Below, piece after piece: positions 25,875 to 36,317 of a stretch of 64,000 nt of DNA. Origin of the DNA: Duganella fentianensis. GTDB taxonomy: Bacteria; Pseudomonadota; Gammaproteobacteria; Burkholderiales; Burkholderiaceae_D. The notes below the pieces were generated by a model. It was not told where the DNA came from, did not search any database, and worked only from the letters and a program-made list of their open reading frames with translations. The stretch lies in the NCBI RefSeq assembly GCF_009857835.1, contig NZ_WWCL01000004.1, positions 434,001 through 498,000 of the forward strand. Reading direction: 5' to 3'. The position numbers and the translations under genes were made by a program. The first letter of the stretch is position 1, and each line of letters starts with the position of its first letter.

Positions 25875-26504
25875 ATGCTGAAGATACTGGGTAAGACGAG
25901 TTCTATCAACGTGCGCAAGGTGCTGTGGACCTGTGCCGAGCTGGGGCTGGCCTACGAGCAGGAAGACTGGGGTGCGGGTTTTCGTGCGACCGACACACCG
26001 GAATTTCTGGCGCTGAATCCGAATGCCATGGTGCCGGTGATTGTCGACGGACCCACTACGCTGTGGGAGTCGAACACCATCTGCCGCTATCTGGCCAGCA
26101 AGCATGGCCGCAGCGATCTGCTGCCGCAGGAGCCTGCGGCACACGCGCTGGTGGAGCAGTGGATGGACTGGCAGGCGGGCGAGCTGAATAATTCGTGGCG
26201 CTACGCCTTCATGGCGCTGGTGCGCCAGAGCGCACAGCATACGGATGCGGTGGCAATTGCCGCCAGCATCGCCAGCTGGAACCGCCACATGGGCATACTC
26301 GAGCGCCAGCTGCAGCGTACCGGCATGTACGTGACAGGCGCGCAGTTCACGCTGGCCGATGTGGTGCTGGGCCTGTCGGCCAATCGCTGGAACAGTACGC
26401 CGATGGAGCGGCCCGACTATCCGGCCGTTGCGGCCTATCTGGAACGGCTGGCGCAGCGCTCCGGTGACGGCTTTGCGCGCCATTGCCGCAACGGTGTGGC
26501 CTAG
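25875..26504 (+). CDS. glutathione S-transferase family protein
   Basis: The 209-residue protein has a thioredoxin-fold N-terminal domain ([18 protein letters not shown], then [13 protein letters not shown] and [11 protein letters not shown], the glutathione-binding ES pair) and an all-helical C-terminal domain ([14 protein letters not shown]). The catalytic residue is probably the serine in TSS. It lies two bases upstream of the next gene, indicating an operon. Confidence 0.92.
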   Translation: MLKILGKTSSINVRKVLWTCAELGLAYEQEDWGAGFRATDTPEFLALNPNAMVPVIVDGPTTLWESNTICRYLASKHGRSDLLPQEPAAHALVEQWMDWQAGELNNSWRYAFMALVRQSAQHTDAVAIAASIASWNRHMGILERQLQRTGMYVTGAQFTLADVVLGLSANRWNSTPMERPDYPAVAAYLERLAQRSGDGFARHCRNGVA

Positions 26505-26506
26505 CC

Positions 26507-27091
26507 ATGGGTAACTCTGTGCTGCTGGATGGTCTGCGCATCCGGCCGGTCGGTGCGCAGGAATTCGATGATTTTCTGCGCTACCTGAATGACCATCTGA
26601 GCGACAACGGCGCCAGCGGCCAGCCGTATTTCCAGCCTATGTCACGCAGCCAGTCGCGCATTCCGGCGGAACTGGCGCAGGCGTTCCGGCAAGGGCTGGA
26701 ACTGCCGCTGGGAGCGCCGGGCTGGCGCCGCCTGTGGGTGGCGCAGGCGGCCGATGGAAGGCCGCTGGGGCATATCGATCTGCGCGCCCGCCCCGAGCCG
26801 CCTGCTGCCCATCGCTGCCTGCTCGGTATGGGCGTTGACCGGAAAGCCCGCCGGATGGGGCTGGGGCAGCTCCTGATCAACCATGCGCGCCAGTGGGCCC
26901 GTAGCGAGGCGGGGCTTGAATGGATAGATCTGCAGGTGCTGTCGGTGAACCTGCCCGCGATACAGCTGTATCAGCGCTGCGGCTTCGTCATGACAGGTGA
27001 ATTACACGATATGTTCCGCATCGACGGGCTCAGTCTGGCCTTTACCAGCATGAGCCTGAAGCTGGCGGATGAAGGAATGGAAGCAGTATGA
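26507..27091 (+). CDS. GNAT-family N-acetyltransferase
   Basis: The 194-residue acyltransferase has VDRKARRMGLGQLLINHA as acetyl-CoA loop and VLSVNLPAIQLYQRCGF near the C-terminus. The start MGNSVLLDGLRIRPV is preferred because it follows the GST stop by two bases; an earlier in-frame ATG would overlap the GST. The substrate is unknown. 27092-27146 holds only an imperfect GC-rich inverted repeat. Confidence 0.88.
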   Translation: MGNSVLLDGLRIRPVGAQEFDDFLRYLNDHLSDNGASGQPYFQPMSRSQSRIPAELAQAFRQGLELPLGAPGWRRLWVAQAADGRPLGHIDLRARPEPPAAHRCLLGMGVDRKARRMGLGQLLINHARQWARSEAGLEWIDLQVLSVNLPAIQLYQRCGFVMTGELHDMFRIDGLSLAFTSMSLKLADEGMEAV

Positions 27092-27146
27092 AGCAGCATG
27101 GCTGGCTGGCGGCGCTAGCGGCAATAATGGCCGGCCAGCCGCGCGC

Positions 27147-27920
27147 TTAGCCGGCCGTGATTTCGGCGTCGCTGAGGAAGCTGATGATGGCGGGATTGAC
27201 CACTGCCGCATGGGTGATAGGCCCCATGTGGCCGCCGCGCGTCTGCAGTGCGGTGGCGTTAGGCAGGGCTTGCGCCAGCTGTTCCGCCAGCAGGCGGGTG
27301 GAGGCAGGGCTGCTCAGGCCCGACATCACCAGTGCCGGCATGGTCAGCGCGGCCAGATCTTCCAGCGTGGCCGGTTCGCCCAGCAGGGCTTCGAAGTCGC
27401 GCTTCACTTTGGCGATCATGCCGGCCATTTTGGCCTGTGCGGCAGCCGGTGCGGCATCGAAGGAACCGGTGCGGTTCCAGTAATCGATGAAGATGCGGGT
27501 GGCGTCCTGTGCTTCGGCGCAGGCCTTGATGCGCTCTACTACGGCGACGATTTCCGCGCGCGCCGGATGCTGCTCGGGCAGCAGGTGGAAGGCCACCGGC
27601 TCGTACACCGTCAGCGACAGCACGCGTTCCGGCATGCGACGCGCCATGTGCAGGGCCGAAGCGCCGCCATACGAGTGGCCGATCAGGTGGAAAGCTTCGC
27701 CCGGTTGCAGATGGGCCGCAACGGCCGCATTGACGGCGTCGATCTCGTGCGCCAGCGTGTGGCGGTATTCTGGGCCTAGCTGGGCCGGAAACGGCGCGCT
27801 GCCGTAGCCCAGCAGATCGACGGCGATGCAGCGGTAGCCGTCGCTTAATTGCGACACCAGCTCGCCCCATTGGGCTTTGGTACTCATGGAACTATGCAGC
27901 AGTACGACAGCAGGTTTCAT
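27147..27920 (-). CDS. alpha/beta-fold hydrolase
   Basis: This hydrolase of about 257 residues opens MKPAVVLLHSSMSTKAQW and has the nucleophile elbow LIGHSYGGASAL, a late aspartate region and RGGHMGPITH carrying the catalytic histidine. HSS replaces the usual HG at the oxyanion turn. The start is chosen at the residue that begins the first strand; an upstream in-frame ATG adds 18 unlikely residues. Substrate unknown. Confidence 0.88.
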   Translation of the reverse strand: MKPAVVLLHSSMSTKAQWGELVSQLSDGYRCIAVDLLGYGSAPFPAQLGPEYRHTLAHEIDAVNAAVAAHLQPGEAFHLIGHSYGGASALHMARRMPERVLSLTVYEPVAFHLLPEQHPARAEIVAVVERIKACAEAQDATRIFIDYWNRTGSFDAAPAAAQAKMAGMIAKVKRDFEALLGEPATLEDLAALTMPALVMSGLSSPASTRLLAEQLAQALPNATALQTRGGHMGPITHAAVVNPAIISFLSDAEITAG

Positions 27921-28037
27921 ACTCGGACAGGGGCGGAAAAAAGACCGCATATTATACCGGCATGGTGGTGGCACTTGTGAAAACGGCTACACTGCCTCAT
28001 CTGCTGCAACAGTCGTCCTCAGGAAGCTAGCTGTTAC

Positions 28038-28931
28038 ATGAAACATACGAAAAAAGTCGCAGGGCTGGCCGGTATCGCCAGCGTGCTGTGGGTGGGGCTG
28101 ACGGCTGCCGTGGCAGCCAGCCAGAAACGCCTGCTGTTCAACCCTCTGGGCAGCAAGCGCGAAGTGCTGCGCCCTTACAGCAGCGGGCACCGCACCCGTC
28201 CTGTGGTGATCCGCGCCAAGGATGGCACGCGCCTGTCCGGCTGGCTGATGACGCCTCCCATCCATGGCCCCCATCCGGCCGTGATCTATTTCGGCGGCCG
28301 CTCGGAAGAAGTGTCGTGGGTGGCGCGCGATGCGGGCAAGCTGTTCCCCGGCATGGCGGTGCTGGCCATGAACTATCGCGGCTACGGTGATTCGCACGGC
28401 GATCCGGCCGAAACCCATTTCGTCGATGATGGTCGCATGCTGTACGACTGGCTGGCCGAGCGCCATCATGTCGACCCGAAACGCATCGCCGTGGTAGGAC
28501 GCAGCCTCGGTTCCGGCGTGGCCGTGCAGGTGGCGATGGAGCGCAATGCCCATGCCATCGTGCTGATTACGCCTTACGATTCCATCCTCGCCATTGCCAA
28601 GCGCAAGTTCAAGGCCATACCGGTGGAGTATGTGCTGCGCCACCGCTTCGAGTCGGTCAAATATGCGCATCACCTGAAGGCGCCCACCTATGTGCTGCGC
28701 GCCGAACAGGATGATGTGGTCCCGCATAGCCACACCGATCTGCTGGTGGAAAAACTGGGCCAGCTGCATGCGGACGAAATCGTGCCTGATTCCGATCACC
28801 TGAATATTCCGTATCTGGAAAGTACCCAGCAGCGCATCGCCGGTTTTCTGGCGCAGCGCTTCGACCTGCCGCCGGTGGCGGCTAATCCCGTTGCTAGTGA
28901 CCCTGCGGCGCCGCTACAGCCGAACTCCTAG
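28038..28931 (+). CDS. membrane-anchored alpha/beta hydrolase (BEM46/ABHD13-like)
   Basis: The 297-residue protein has an N-terminal hydrophobic anchor (residues 8-27), then VIYFGGRSEEVSW, AMNYRGYGDSHG, the nucleophile GRSLGSG, an acid within LRAEQDDVVPHS and a histidine in DSDHLNIPY. It is probably a periplasm-facing esterase or thioesterase. Its 3' end overlaps the convergent DUF3422 gene by 38 bases. Confidence 0.88.
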   Translation: MKHTKKVAGLAGIASVLWVGLTAAVAASQKRLLFNPLGSKREVLRPYSSGHRTRPVVIRAKDGTRLSGWLMTPPIHGPHPAVIYFGGRSEEVSWVARDAGKLFPGMAVLAMNYRGYGDSHGDPAETHFVDDGRMLYDWLAERHHVDPKRIAVVGRSLGSGVAVQVAMERNAHAIVLITPYDSILAIAKRKFKAIPVEYVLRHRFESVKYAHHLKAPTYVLRAEQDDVVPHSHTDLLVEKLGQLHADEIVPDSDHLNIPYLESTQQRIAGFLAQRFDLPPVAANPVASDPAAPLQPNS

Positions 28932-30291
28932 TGCTGTGGCCAGTGAGCCGGTTGTGCAGGCGGCGCAAGCCTAGCCATACGCCGGTGATCACCAGCGGCA
29001 CGGCGATACCGGTCAGGACATCCGGATTGATGGGCAGGTTGGCGGCCTTCATGGCCTTGCCTGCGTAGCCGATCAGCCCCAGCGTGTAATAGGAAATCGC
29101 CACGGCCGACAGGCCTTCCACCGCCTGCTGCAGGCGCAGCTGCTGGGCCGCGCGGGTATCGAGCGATTGCAGTATCTTGCGGTTCTGGCGTTCCTGTTCG
29201 ATGCCGACGCGGGTGCGCAGCAGGTCGTTGCTGCGGGCGATACGCTGGGCCAGCGTTTCCTGCCGCCGCGCCACCGAGGTGCAGGTGTGCATGGCCGGTG
29301 CCAGCCGCCGTCCCATGAATTCGGCCAGCGTGGGCATGCCTTCGATGCGCACTTCGCGCAGCTCCTGTATGCGCGCCTGCACCAGACTGAAATACGCTTG
29401 CGATGCAGCGAAGCGGTAACTGTTATTCACCGAGATTTTTTCCAGCCGCGCTGCCAGGCTGGTGATGTGGTGCAGCAGGCCCTGATCTTCCGGCATGGCC
29501 TGCGGCGGCGCGTCGGTCTGGTCGCTCTGTACCAGCAGGGCAGTCAGCTCGGCCAGTTCGTTCTCGATGCTGTTCAGTTCCGGCTGGGTGGCTTCTGCCT
29601 GCGGCAGGCCCAGTAGCGCCATCATGCGGTAGGTTTCGATTTCCAGCAGACGGCCGACCAGACGGCCGGCCTGATATTCGCGCAGCTGCAGGTCGCGCAC
29701 CACGAAGCGGCTGAAGCCATCGGGCTGGATCAGGAAGTCGGTCCAGACTTCGGCGCCGCTGCCCACATTGCTGCACACCAGAGACTTGCCCTGAAACAGC
29801 GAACGGATGGCGCTCGTGCTGGCATCGTCATCGGCGCGGCCTTTACACAGCAGCACATGGGCCGCCACGATGATCTTGCCGTGCAGGCTGGCCAGCCATT
29901 CCTGCGGCACCTGCTGCAGCGGTGTGTGCTGCACGGCCAGATCGCAAGGCGTATCAGGCTGGCCCTGTTCGACGAAAGTGTAGGTGGCAAATTCGGTGTG
30001 GCATTCCCACTTCAGGCGGAACTGGCCGAAATCGTGGAAGAAGTAGCGCGCCTGCGCATGCGGCACGGCCACGCCGTAGTGCATGCATAGCTGCTGCAGG
30101 ATGGCGTGCTGGCTGCCGCGATGCTGCTTCTGCGAAGGCTGCTCCTGCTTTACGTACAGGGCGAAATGGGTCAGGCTTTCCGGCGCCTGTAGATGCAGGA
30201 AAGGGCGTGAGTGGATTTCCGCCGATAGCGGCACCCGCATGGCGTGATTCAGACTGGCGAAATCGGCGTTACTACGGTAAGCGAGAGACAT
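28894..30291 (-). CDS. DUF3422 family protein
   Basis: The 465-residue protein starts with the family's typical RVPLSAEIHSRPFLHLQAP. It carries a mid-region RYFFHDFGQFRLKWECHTEF, a coiled-coil stretch (EKISVNNSYRFAASQAYFSLV) and two hydrophobic C-terminal segments (about 400-440). It is probably an inner-membrane protein. Function is unknown. Confidence 0.9.
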   Translation of the reverse strand: MSLAYRSNADFASLNHAMRVPLSAEIHSRPFLHLQAPESLTHFALYVKQEQPSQKQHRGSQHAILQQLCMHYGVAVPHAQARYFFHDFGQFRLKWECHTEFATYTFVEQGQPDTPCDLAVQHTPLQQVPQEWLASLHGKIIVAAHVLLCKGRADDDASTSAIRSLFQGKSLVCSNVGSGAEVWTDFLIQPDGFSRFVVRDLQLREYQAGRLVGRLLEIETYRMMALLGLPQAEATQPELNSIENELAELTALLVQSDQTDAPPQAMPEDQGLLHHITSLAARLEKISVNNSYRFAASQAYFSLVQARIQELREVRIEGMPTLAEFMGRRLAPAMHTCTSVARRQETLAQRIARSNDLLRTRVGIEQERQNRKILQSLDTRAAQQLRLQQAVEGLSAVAISYYTLGLIGYAGKAMKAANLPINPDVLTGIAVPLVITGVWLGLRRLHNRLTGHSTRSSAVAAPQGH

Positions 30292-30405
30292 GGCCTTCCC
30301 CGGCGAGTACGAAGCTGTTAAAACGCGGATTGCTGCAGTGCAGTATAACGCACTGGCAGCAATCCCGCGACGGACGATGTTAGCGGCATTGCCGCTGGCT
30401 TGCGA

Positions 30406-31502
<1,097 letters not shown>

Positions 31503-31506
<4 letters not shown>

Positions 31507-32054
31507 GCCTGGCTACTGCCTTCCGCCATCATGGGTATCCATGCCGGCAGGTCGGTCACACCCACGTCGACGCCAGCCTGGAACAGCAGGGTGCTGATCT
31601 GGCCGCGATGGTGGGTCTGGTGGTTGAAGAAGTGCAGCACCAGGCTGCCGAAGTGTTTGCAGAAGGCTTCGTTCTTGATGTTGCGGTAGGCGAAGGCCTG
31701 GGCCAGATGTTCGGCTGTGACCTGCTGCGACCAGTCGAGAATCAGCGCGTCCAGACGGCGGCGGTGCGCCAGCAGGGCAGGCAGGTCGTCGCCGAAGCTT
31801 TGCGTCAGGCCGCTCACGGGCGGCTGATCCAGCAGGTGGGCCAGGGTGCTGTAGGCAGCCGGATGGCCGGCGAAGCGGCGCAGCCAGATGCTGTCGCCCA
31901 CCAGCAGGTGGTTCATGGTGCCGAGGATGGAGCCGAAGAAGGCTTTGCGGTCGGCCACCAGTTCCGCATGGGGCAGCTGTGCTGCCGCCGTGTACATCTG
32001 CTGGTTCATGCCGGCGTTGTATTGCGCCAGTAGCTGGATCGAGGCTGGTGTCAT
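31503..32054 (-). CDS. DinB-family protein
   Basis: The 183-residue four-helix protein has metal-site histidines in the positions expected for DinB/YfiT proteins: ILGTMNHLLVGD and LHFFNHQTHHRGQIS. The start MTPASIQLLAQYN is used; a further ATG upstream lies within a TATAAT sequence that looks like a -10 box. The family is often linked to thiol transfer or stress, but this member's function is unknown. Confidence 0.88.
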
Positions 32055-32120
32055 GTCAGGGCTCGCACGGTAATGGTGGCTTTGCATTATACGGTGTTGC
32101 TGCCATGCTGGCGCAGCGTC

Positions 32121-32190
32121 GGGGCGAGCTTATCCCCGCGTCGCCGCAGGGGCGACGCCGGAGGCCGGAGCGGTGCGCTCCGCTAGCGGC
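32121..32190. repeat. short palindromic mosaic between the DinB and HAD genes
   Basis: GGGG/CCCC, GCGTCGCC-GCAGG-GGCGACGC and CGGAGCG-GTG-CGCTCCG hairpins lie head to tail, joined by CGCCGGAGGC. The style and linker match the block after tRNA-Ser at 7900-8035. Confidence 0.6.
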
Positions 32191-32892
32191 TTATGCTGCC
32201 AGTTCCTGCAACGCCTGCTGGTCCGGCGTGTAGGGGCTGGCCTGCAGTTCGCTCAGTGCATCGAAGGTGATGAACTGCGGCGGACGCACCACTTCGTTGC
32301 CATACGGTGCCACGCTGATGGTCCACAGACCCAGTTCTTTGGCTGCCTGCAGGGCAGGTACAGCGGTATCGATGGCGATGGCATCCTGTGGCGCTATGCC
32401 GATGGCTGCCAGTGCGTGGGCATACGGGCCGGTGCCGGCCGGGCCTTCGAACGACGCGCCGCCCGAGACCACGGTGAACAGGCTGTTGACGTCGGCGCCG
32501 AAGCAGCCGGTCAGCAGGGCCGAAGTGGAGTGGGCCGGCAGGTCGGTCACGATGCAGATTTTGCCGCCCGCGCTGATGGCGTCGTCGATCAGCACCATGG
32601 CGGCCTGCAGGGCTTTCTGCGGCTGCGCCGTGATGGCCTGATGGAAGTGGCGGTGCTTGTCGGCATACAGCGCGGCGACCTTGTCCTTGTCGCGGGCGAA
32701 TACTTCACCATTGATGGCGGCACCGATGGCGCGCGCATAGCCGTGGGTGGCGGCAGCGGCACGCAGCGCCGGCAGCGACCAGCGTACCGACAGACCGGCG
32801 TTCTCAAAGGCCGCGTTGCAGGCGGCGAGGTGCAGCGCTTCGGTGTCGAACAGTACGCCGTCCAGACCGAGGAATATCACGTCTATGCTCAT
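32191..32892 (-). CDS. HAD-superfamily protein, CbbY-like, apparently without catalytic residues
   Basis: The 233-residue protein aligns with CbbY-type phosphatases, but key positions are changed. Motif I reads LGLDGVLFDTE, so the nucleophilic aspartate of DxDG is glycine. The motif III lysine region reads GPAGTGPYAHAL without lysine. Motif IV reads IDTAVPALQAAKELG. Motif II VTDLP is kept. The fold looks intact but phosphatase activity is doubtful. It diverges from a CbbR-like LysR regulator, an ancestral pairing that hints at a regulatory or binding role. Confidence 0.82.
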   Translation of the reverse strand: MSIDVIFLGLDGVLFDTEALHLAACNAAFENAGLSVRWSLPALRAAAATHGYARAIGAAINGEVFARDKDKVAALYADKHRHFHQAITAQPQKALQAAMVLIDDAISAGGKICIVTDLPAHSTSALLTGCFGADVNSLFTVVSGGASFEGPAGTGPYAHALAAIGIAPQDAIAIDTAVPALQAAKELGLWTISVAPYGNEVVRPPQFITFDALSELQASPYTPDQQALQELAA

Positions 32893-32996
32893 GGTGGGCT
32901 CGCAGAAGAATTAGTAGGCAGTGGATGGTTTGAATATAGAGGTAGAATGAAGCAAAGAAAAATTAGAGTTTTTCTATAATCAATAAGGAATAGCTT

Positions 32997-33962
32997 ATGT
33001 ATCCTGCGAGTTTTCGCCAGTTACAGGCGCTGGTACTGGTAGCGCGGCACGAAAGTGTGGCGCGTGCGGCGGACGCATTACATGTGACGCAGCCAGCGAT
33101 TTCGTTGCAAATCCGCACACTGGAAGAGAACGCGGGCATGGCGTTGACGCGCAAGGTGGGGCGCAATATCCAGCTGACGGCCGCTGGTGAGGTGATGGTG
33201 GCGTTCTCGGAACGCATATTGCGCCTGTGGGAGCAGGCGGGCGACGAACTGGCTGCGCTGCAGGGTGTGACCAGTGGTACCTTGCGCATAGGCGCCGTGA
33301 CCACTGCAGAGCATTTGCTGCCGCCCATGCTGGTACCGTTCACGCTGGAGCGCCCCGATGTGCGCTTGAAGTTGCAGGTGGGAAATCGTGCCGAGATCGT
33401 GCAGATGCTGGCGCGCCATGAAATCGAACTGGCCATCATGGGTACGCCGCCGCGCGAACTGCGTACCAATGCCGCCAGGTTTGCGCGCCACCCGATGGCC
33501 TTTGTGGCCAGCCCGAACCACCCTTTGATGAAGAAGAAAAAGCTCACGCTCAACGATGTGCTGGGCGCCAACCTGCTGGTGCGCGAACGGGGTTCGGGTA
33601 CGCGCACGGCCGTGGAGCGCCTGCTGCGCGAAGCGGGCCACCCGCTGGAATTCGGCTCGGAAGTATCGAGTAACGAGGCGATCAAGCGTATGGTGGCGGC
33701 GGGGCTGGGCGTGGGCTTTTTGTCCGTGCACGCCTGCGGGTTGGAATTCGAGGCGGGCCTGCTGGCCGTGCTGCCCACCCCGGCCCAGCCGGTGGAAGCG
33801 GACTGGCACATCATGCACCTGACGGACCAGCCCATCCCGAAAGTGGCGGCAGCGTTTCAGGACTTTGTGATCGAACACGGGCAGGAACTGGTGCGGCGCG
33901 AGCTGGAAGGCTACTACAAGCTGCTGGGGCGCCAGCGCAAGCGCGTGGCAGCGGCCAGCTGA
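32997..33962 (+). CDS. LysR-family regulator, CbbR-like
   Basis: The 321-residue protein has an N-terminal winged helix-turn-helix (RQLQALVLVARHESVARAADALHVTQPAISLQIRTLE) and an effector-binding domain with LRIGAVTTAEHLLPPML. The sequence style is that of CbbR. No Calvin-cycle genes are present, so its targets, perhaps the divergent HAD gene, are unclear. The AT-rich gap of 104 bases carries the shared promoter. Confidence 0.92.
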   Translation: MYPASFRQLQALVLVARHESVARAADALHVTQPAISLQIRTLEENAGMALTRKVGRNIQLTAAGEVMVAFSERILRLWEQAGDELAALQGVTSGTLRIGAVTTAEHLLPPMLVPFTLERPDVRLKLQVGNRAEIVQMLARHEIELAIMGTPPRELRTNAARFARHPMAFVASPNHPLMKKKKLTLNDVLGANLLVRERGSGTRTAVERLLREAGHPLEFGSEVSSNEAIKRMVAAGLGVGFLSVHACGLEFEAGLLAVLPTPAQPVEADWHIMHLTDQPIPKVAAAFQDFVIEHGQELVRRELEGYYKLLGRQRKRVAAAS

Positions 33963-34097
33963 TACGGACAACGGTGTGGTGGTTTTGTGTCGGCCAAACG
34001 GCCAGTACACCTCTGCCAAGTGTTTGAGCAAGTGTACTGGTACAGATCCGCTAATCCTCCCTACAATAAAAACTCCCTGACACTACCGGATCACATC

Positions 34098-34703
34098 ATG
34101 TCCATCGAATTATTCCTGCCTCTGTGCACGTTTGCTGCCATCAGTTCCATCACACCCGGCCCGAATAACACCATGATTCTGGCTTCGGGACTGAACTACG
34201 GCTTTCGCCGTTCGCTGCCCCATCTGTTCGGCATCTGCAGCGGTTTCACCTTCATGATTTTCGCTACCGGCGTGGGCCTGCACACGGTATTCCAGCAAGT
34301 GCCCATGCTGCAGGTGGTACTCAAATATACGGGCGCTGCCTATCTGCTATGGCTGGCGTGGAAGCTGGCCCATGCTGCGCCCATGAGCGCGGGCGAGGCC
34401 AGCACCAGCAAACCTATGAGCTTCTTTGCCGCTGCTGCCTTCCAGTGGGTCAATCCGAAAGCGTGGGTGATGGCGATCGGTGCGCTGACCACCTATCTGC
34501 CGGCCGGTTTCAAGGTGCTCGATGTGGCCATGCTGGCCGGCGTGTTTGGTCTGATCGGCATCTTCTGCGTGGGTGCGTGGGCGTCGTTCGGCGTGGCCAT
34601 GCGGCAGGTGCTGCAGGATGCGCGCTCGGTACGCATCTTCAACCTGGTGATGGCGCTGGCGCTGGTGGCCTCGCTGTACCCGATACTGCTGGGCGCTAGT
34701 TAG
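34098..34703 (+). CDS. LysE/RhtB-family amino-acid exporter
   Basis: The 201-residue inner-membrane protein has about six hydrophobic segments and the family opening ISSITPGPNNTMILASGLNYGF, plus AAAFQWVNPKAWVMAIGALTTY in the middle. It exports an amino acid or related metabolite. The start MSIELFLPL follows the GGATCAC region, and a longer in-frame extension lacks support. Confidence 0.92.
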   Translation: MSIELFLPLCTFAAISSITPGPNNTMILASGLNYGFRRSLPHLFGICSGFTFMIFATGVGLHTVFQQVPMLQVVLKYTGAAYLLWLAWKLAHAAPMSAGEASTSKPMSFFAAAAFQWVNPKAWVMAIGALTTYLPAGFKVLDVAMLAGVFGLIGIFCVGAWASFGVAMRQVLQDARSVRIFNLVMALALVASLYPILLGAS

Positions 34704-34720
34704 TCGCAAACTGGCAGCAA

Positions 34721-36298
34721 CTAAAAGCGCGGCAGCTCGCGCAGGCCTGCCTGCACGGCTTGCAGGTCGGTTGGCTGTTGCTCCTGCAGGGCGCGCAAAT
34801 AGCCGCGCGCAAAAGCGATGTGGCGTGCCGCTGGCGTTGCCGCCGGATGCTCTGAACCCAATTGCTGCAGCAGGCGGTCCGCCACCACCAGATCGTTGTG
34901 CTGGCCCAGTGCTTCCTGTGTGGCTTCCAGTGTGGCCAGATATTTGCGCAGGGCTTTGCCGCGATACAGCGTATGGAAGAATTCCAGCGTGTAGCGCGAC
35001 TGCTTGGCCGCGATGCGGGTGCGGTGAATGCTGGCCGCATCCGTGTCGTTCATGCCTCTGGCCCGTTTCAGCAGCGTCTTGCGCAGGCGCTGCATGGTGT
35101 GGCGCGAGAACTCGGCTGCGCTGGTGCCGGCTTCTTCACCAGTGCCGTGCGTGGCCTCACCTTGTGCGGCGTCGATACGCGTGCCGTCGGCCTGCATGGC
35201 TGCGGCGCTGCTACTGGCGGCGCCGGCGAGCAGCCAGTGTCCCATCTGCAGCAGCAGCCGCGTATAGCGTGGCGAGCGCAAAGCCTGCGCAGCCTGCTGC
35301 CTATGTGCGGCCACCTGCTGCTGTACCAGCGCCGGCAGATCGTGCAGGCCAGCCGGGCCGCCGGGGCTGGCCTGTACGCGCGCCAGCGTGGCGCTGCCCA
35401 GCACTTCCCAGTCGCGCGCCTTGCCCAGTACCTGTGCCAGCCAGCGCCAGTCCTCCTTCAGCTGGGGCGGGCAGGGTGCGACGCTACGGAATAGCTTGAG
35501 CGCCGAGCGCAAGCGGCGCACACCGACGCGCATCTGGTGCAGCGCTTCTGCGTGATCGCTGTGGATCACGGCCTGCTCGTTGTCCTGCACCTGCTGCAGG
35601 CAGTTGAACAGGATGGCGTGGCGCGCTGCATCGAGCGTGGCATCGGCCGGCAACGCCAGTGCGCGGGCATGGTGGGCCTGTGTGCCCGTCTGGCGGCACA
35701 GGCTATAGCCGCGCTGGGCCTTGTTGACGTTGCTGAGCTGTAGCGGCAAGCGTTCCAGCAGTTGCAGGGCCAGTGCGAACAGGTGTTCCGGCTTGCCCTG
35801 CCTGAGTTCCAGTTCGATTTCATTGAGCGGCAGTTGCTGGCCATGGCGTTCGATGTGGCCGCAATCGAGCACCAGTTCGATCTGGCTGCCCGCATAGTCG
35901 AGCTGCCAGATTTCACGCTCGACCACGACGGCGAACAGGGCTTCCAGCCGCTGCTTGAAGTGCGGCGCCGCCAGCACGTCCCGCCAGTGCGCATCGTCGC
36001 CGATCAGCTTGCGCAGCTTGCCCAGTTGCGGCCATGGACGGCTGACGGGGCCTTCCCATTCATTGCGCTGGTGTAGTCCGTTCTGCACGCTGCCGCCGGC
36101 CTTCATGGTCTGCATCCAGACGCCATCTTCCTTGCGTACGCGCAGACCGGCGCCGTGGCGCAGCAGATGCAAATCGGGCGTATCGAAGTAGTGCGCCAGC
36201 AGTGGCTGGGTGCGCGTAGCCAGCCCCGCCAGCAAGGGGTGCTGGCGTAGTTGCTGATTGTGTTCCGGCGCAAGCAGGAGTTTGAGTTCGACTTCCAT
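34721..36298 (-). CDS. CYTH-CHAD domain protein (inorganic triphosphatase-like)
   Basis: The 525-residue protein has an N-terminal CYTH domain starting with the ExExK metal/phosphate motif (MEVELKLLL) and containing LRVRKEDGVWMQTMKAGG. A C-terminal CHAD domain follows from about residue 230, with HQMRVGVRRLRSALKLF and SIHRTRIAAKQSRYTLEFF; its conserved His/Arg/Lys bind polyphosphate. YgiF-like enzymes hydrolyse triphosphate. The gene lies 19 bases from gluQ on the same strand. Confidence 0.92.
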   Translation of the reverse strand: MEVELKLLLAPEHNQQLRQHPLLAGLATRTQPLLAHYFDTPDLHLLRHGAGLRVRKEDGVWMQTMKAGGSVQNGLHQRNEWEGPVSRPWPQLGKLRKLIGDDAHWRDVLAAPHFKQRLEALFAVVVEREIWQLDYAGSQIELVLDCGHIERHGQQLPLNEIELELRQGKPEHLFALALQLLERLPLQLSNVNKAQRGYSLCRQTGTQAHHARALALPADATLDAARHAILFNCLQQVQDNEQAVIHSDHAEALHQMRVGVRRLRSALKLFRSVAPCPPQLKEDWRWLAQVLGKARDWEVLGSATLARVQASPGGPAGLHDLPALVQQQVAAHRQQAAQALRSPRYTRLLLQMGHWLLAGAASSSAAAMQADGTRIDAAQGEATHGTGEEAGTSAAEFSRHTMQRLRKTLLKRARGMNDTDAASIHRTRIAAKQSRYTLEFFHTLYRGKALRKYLATLEATQEALGQHNDLVVADRLLQQLGSEHPAATPAARHIAFARGYLRALQEQQPTDLQAVQAGLRELPRF

Positions 36299-36317
36299 GG
36301 CGACAGTGTAGCGCAGC

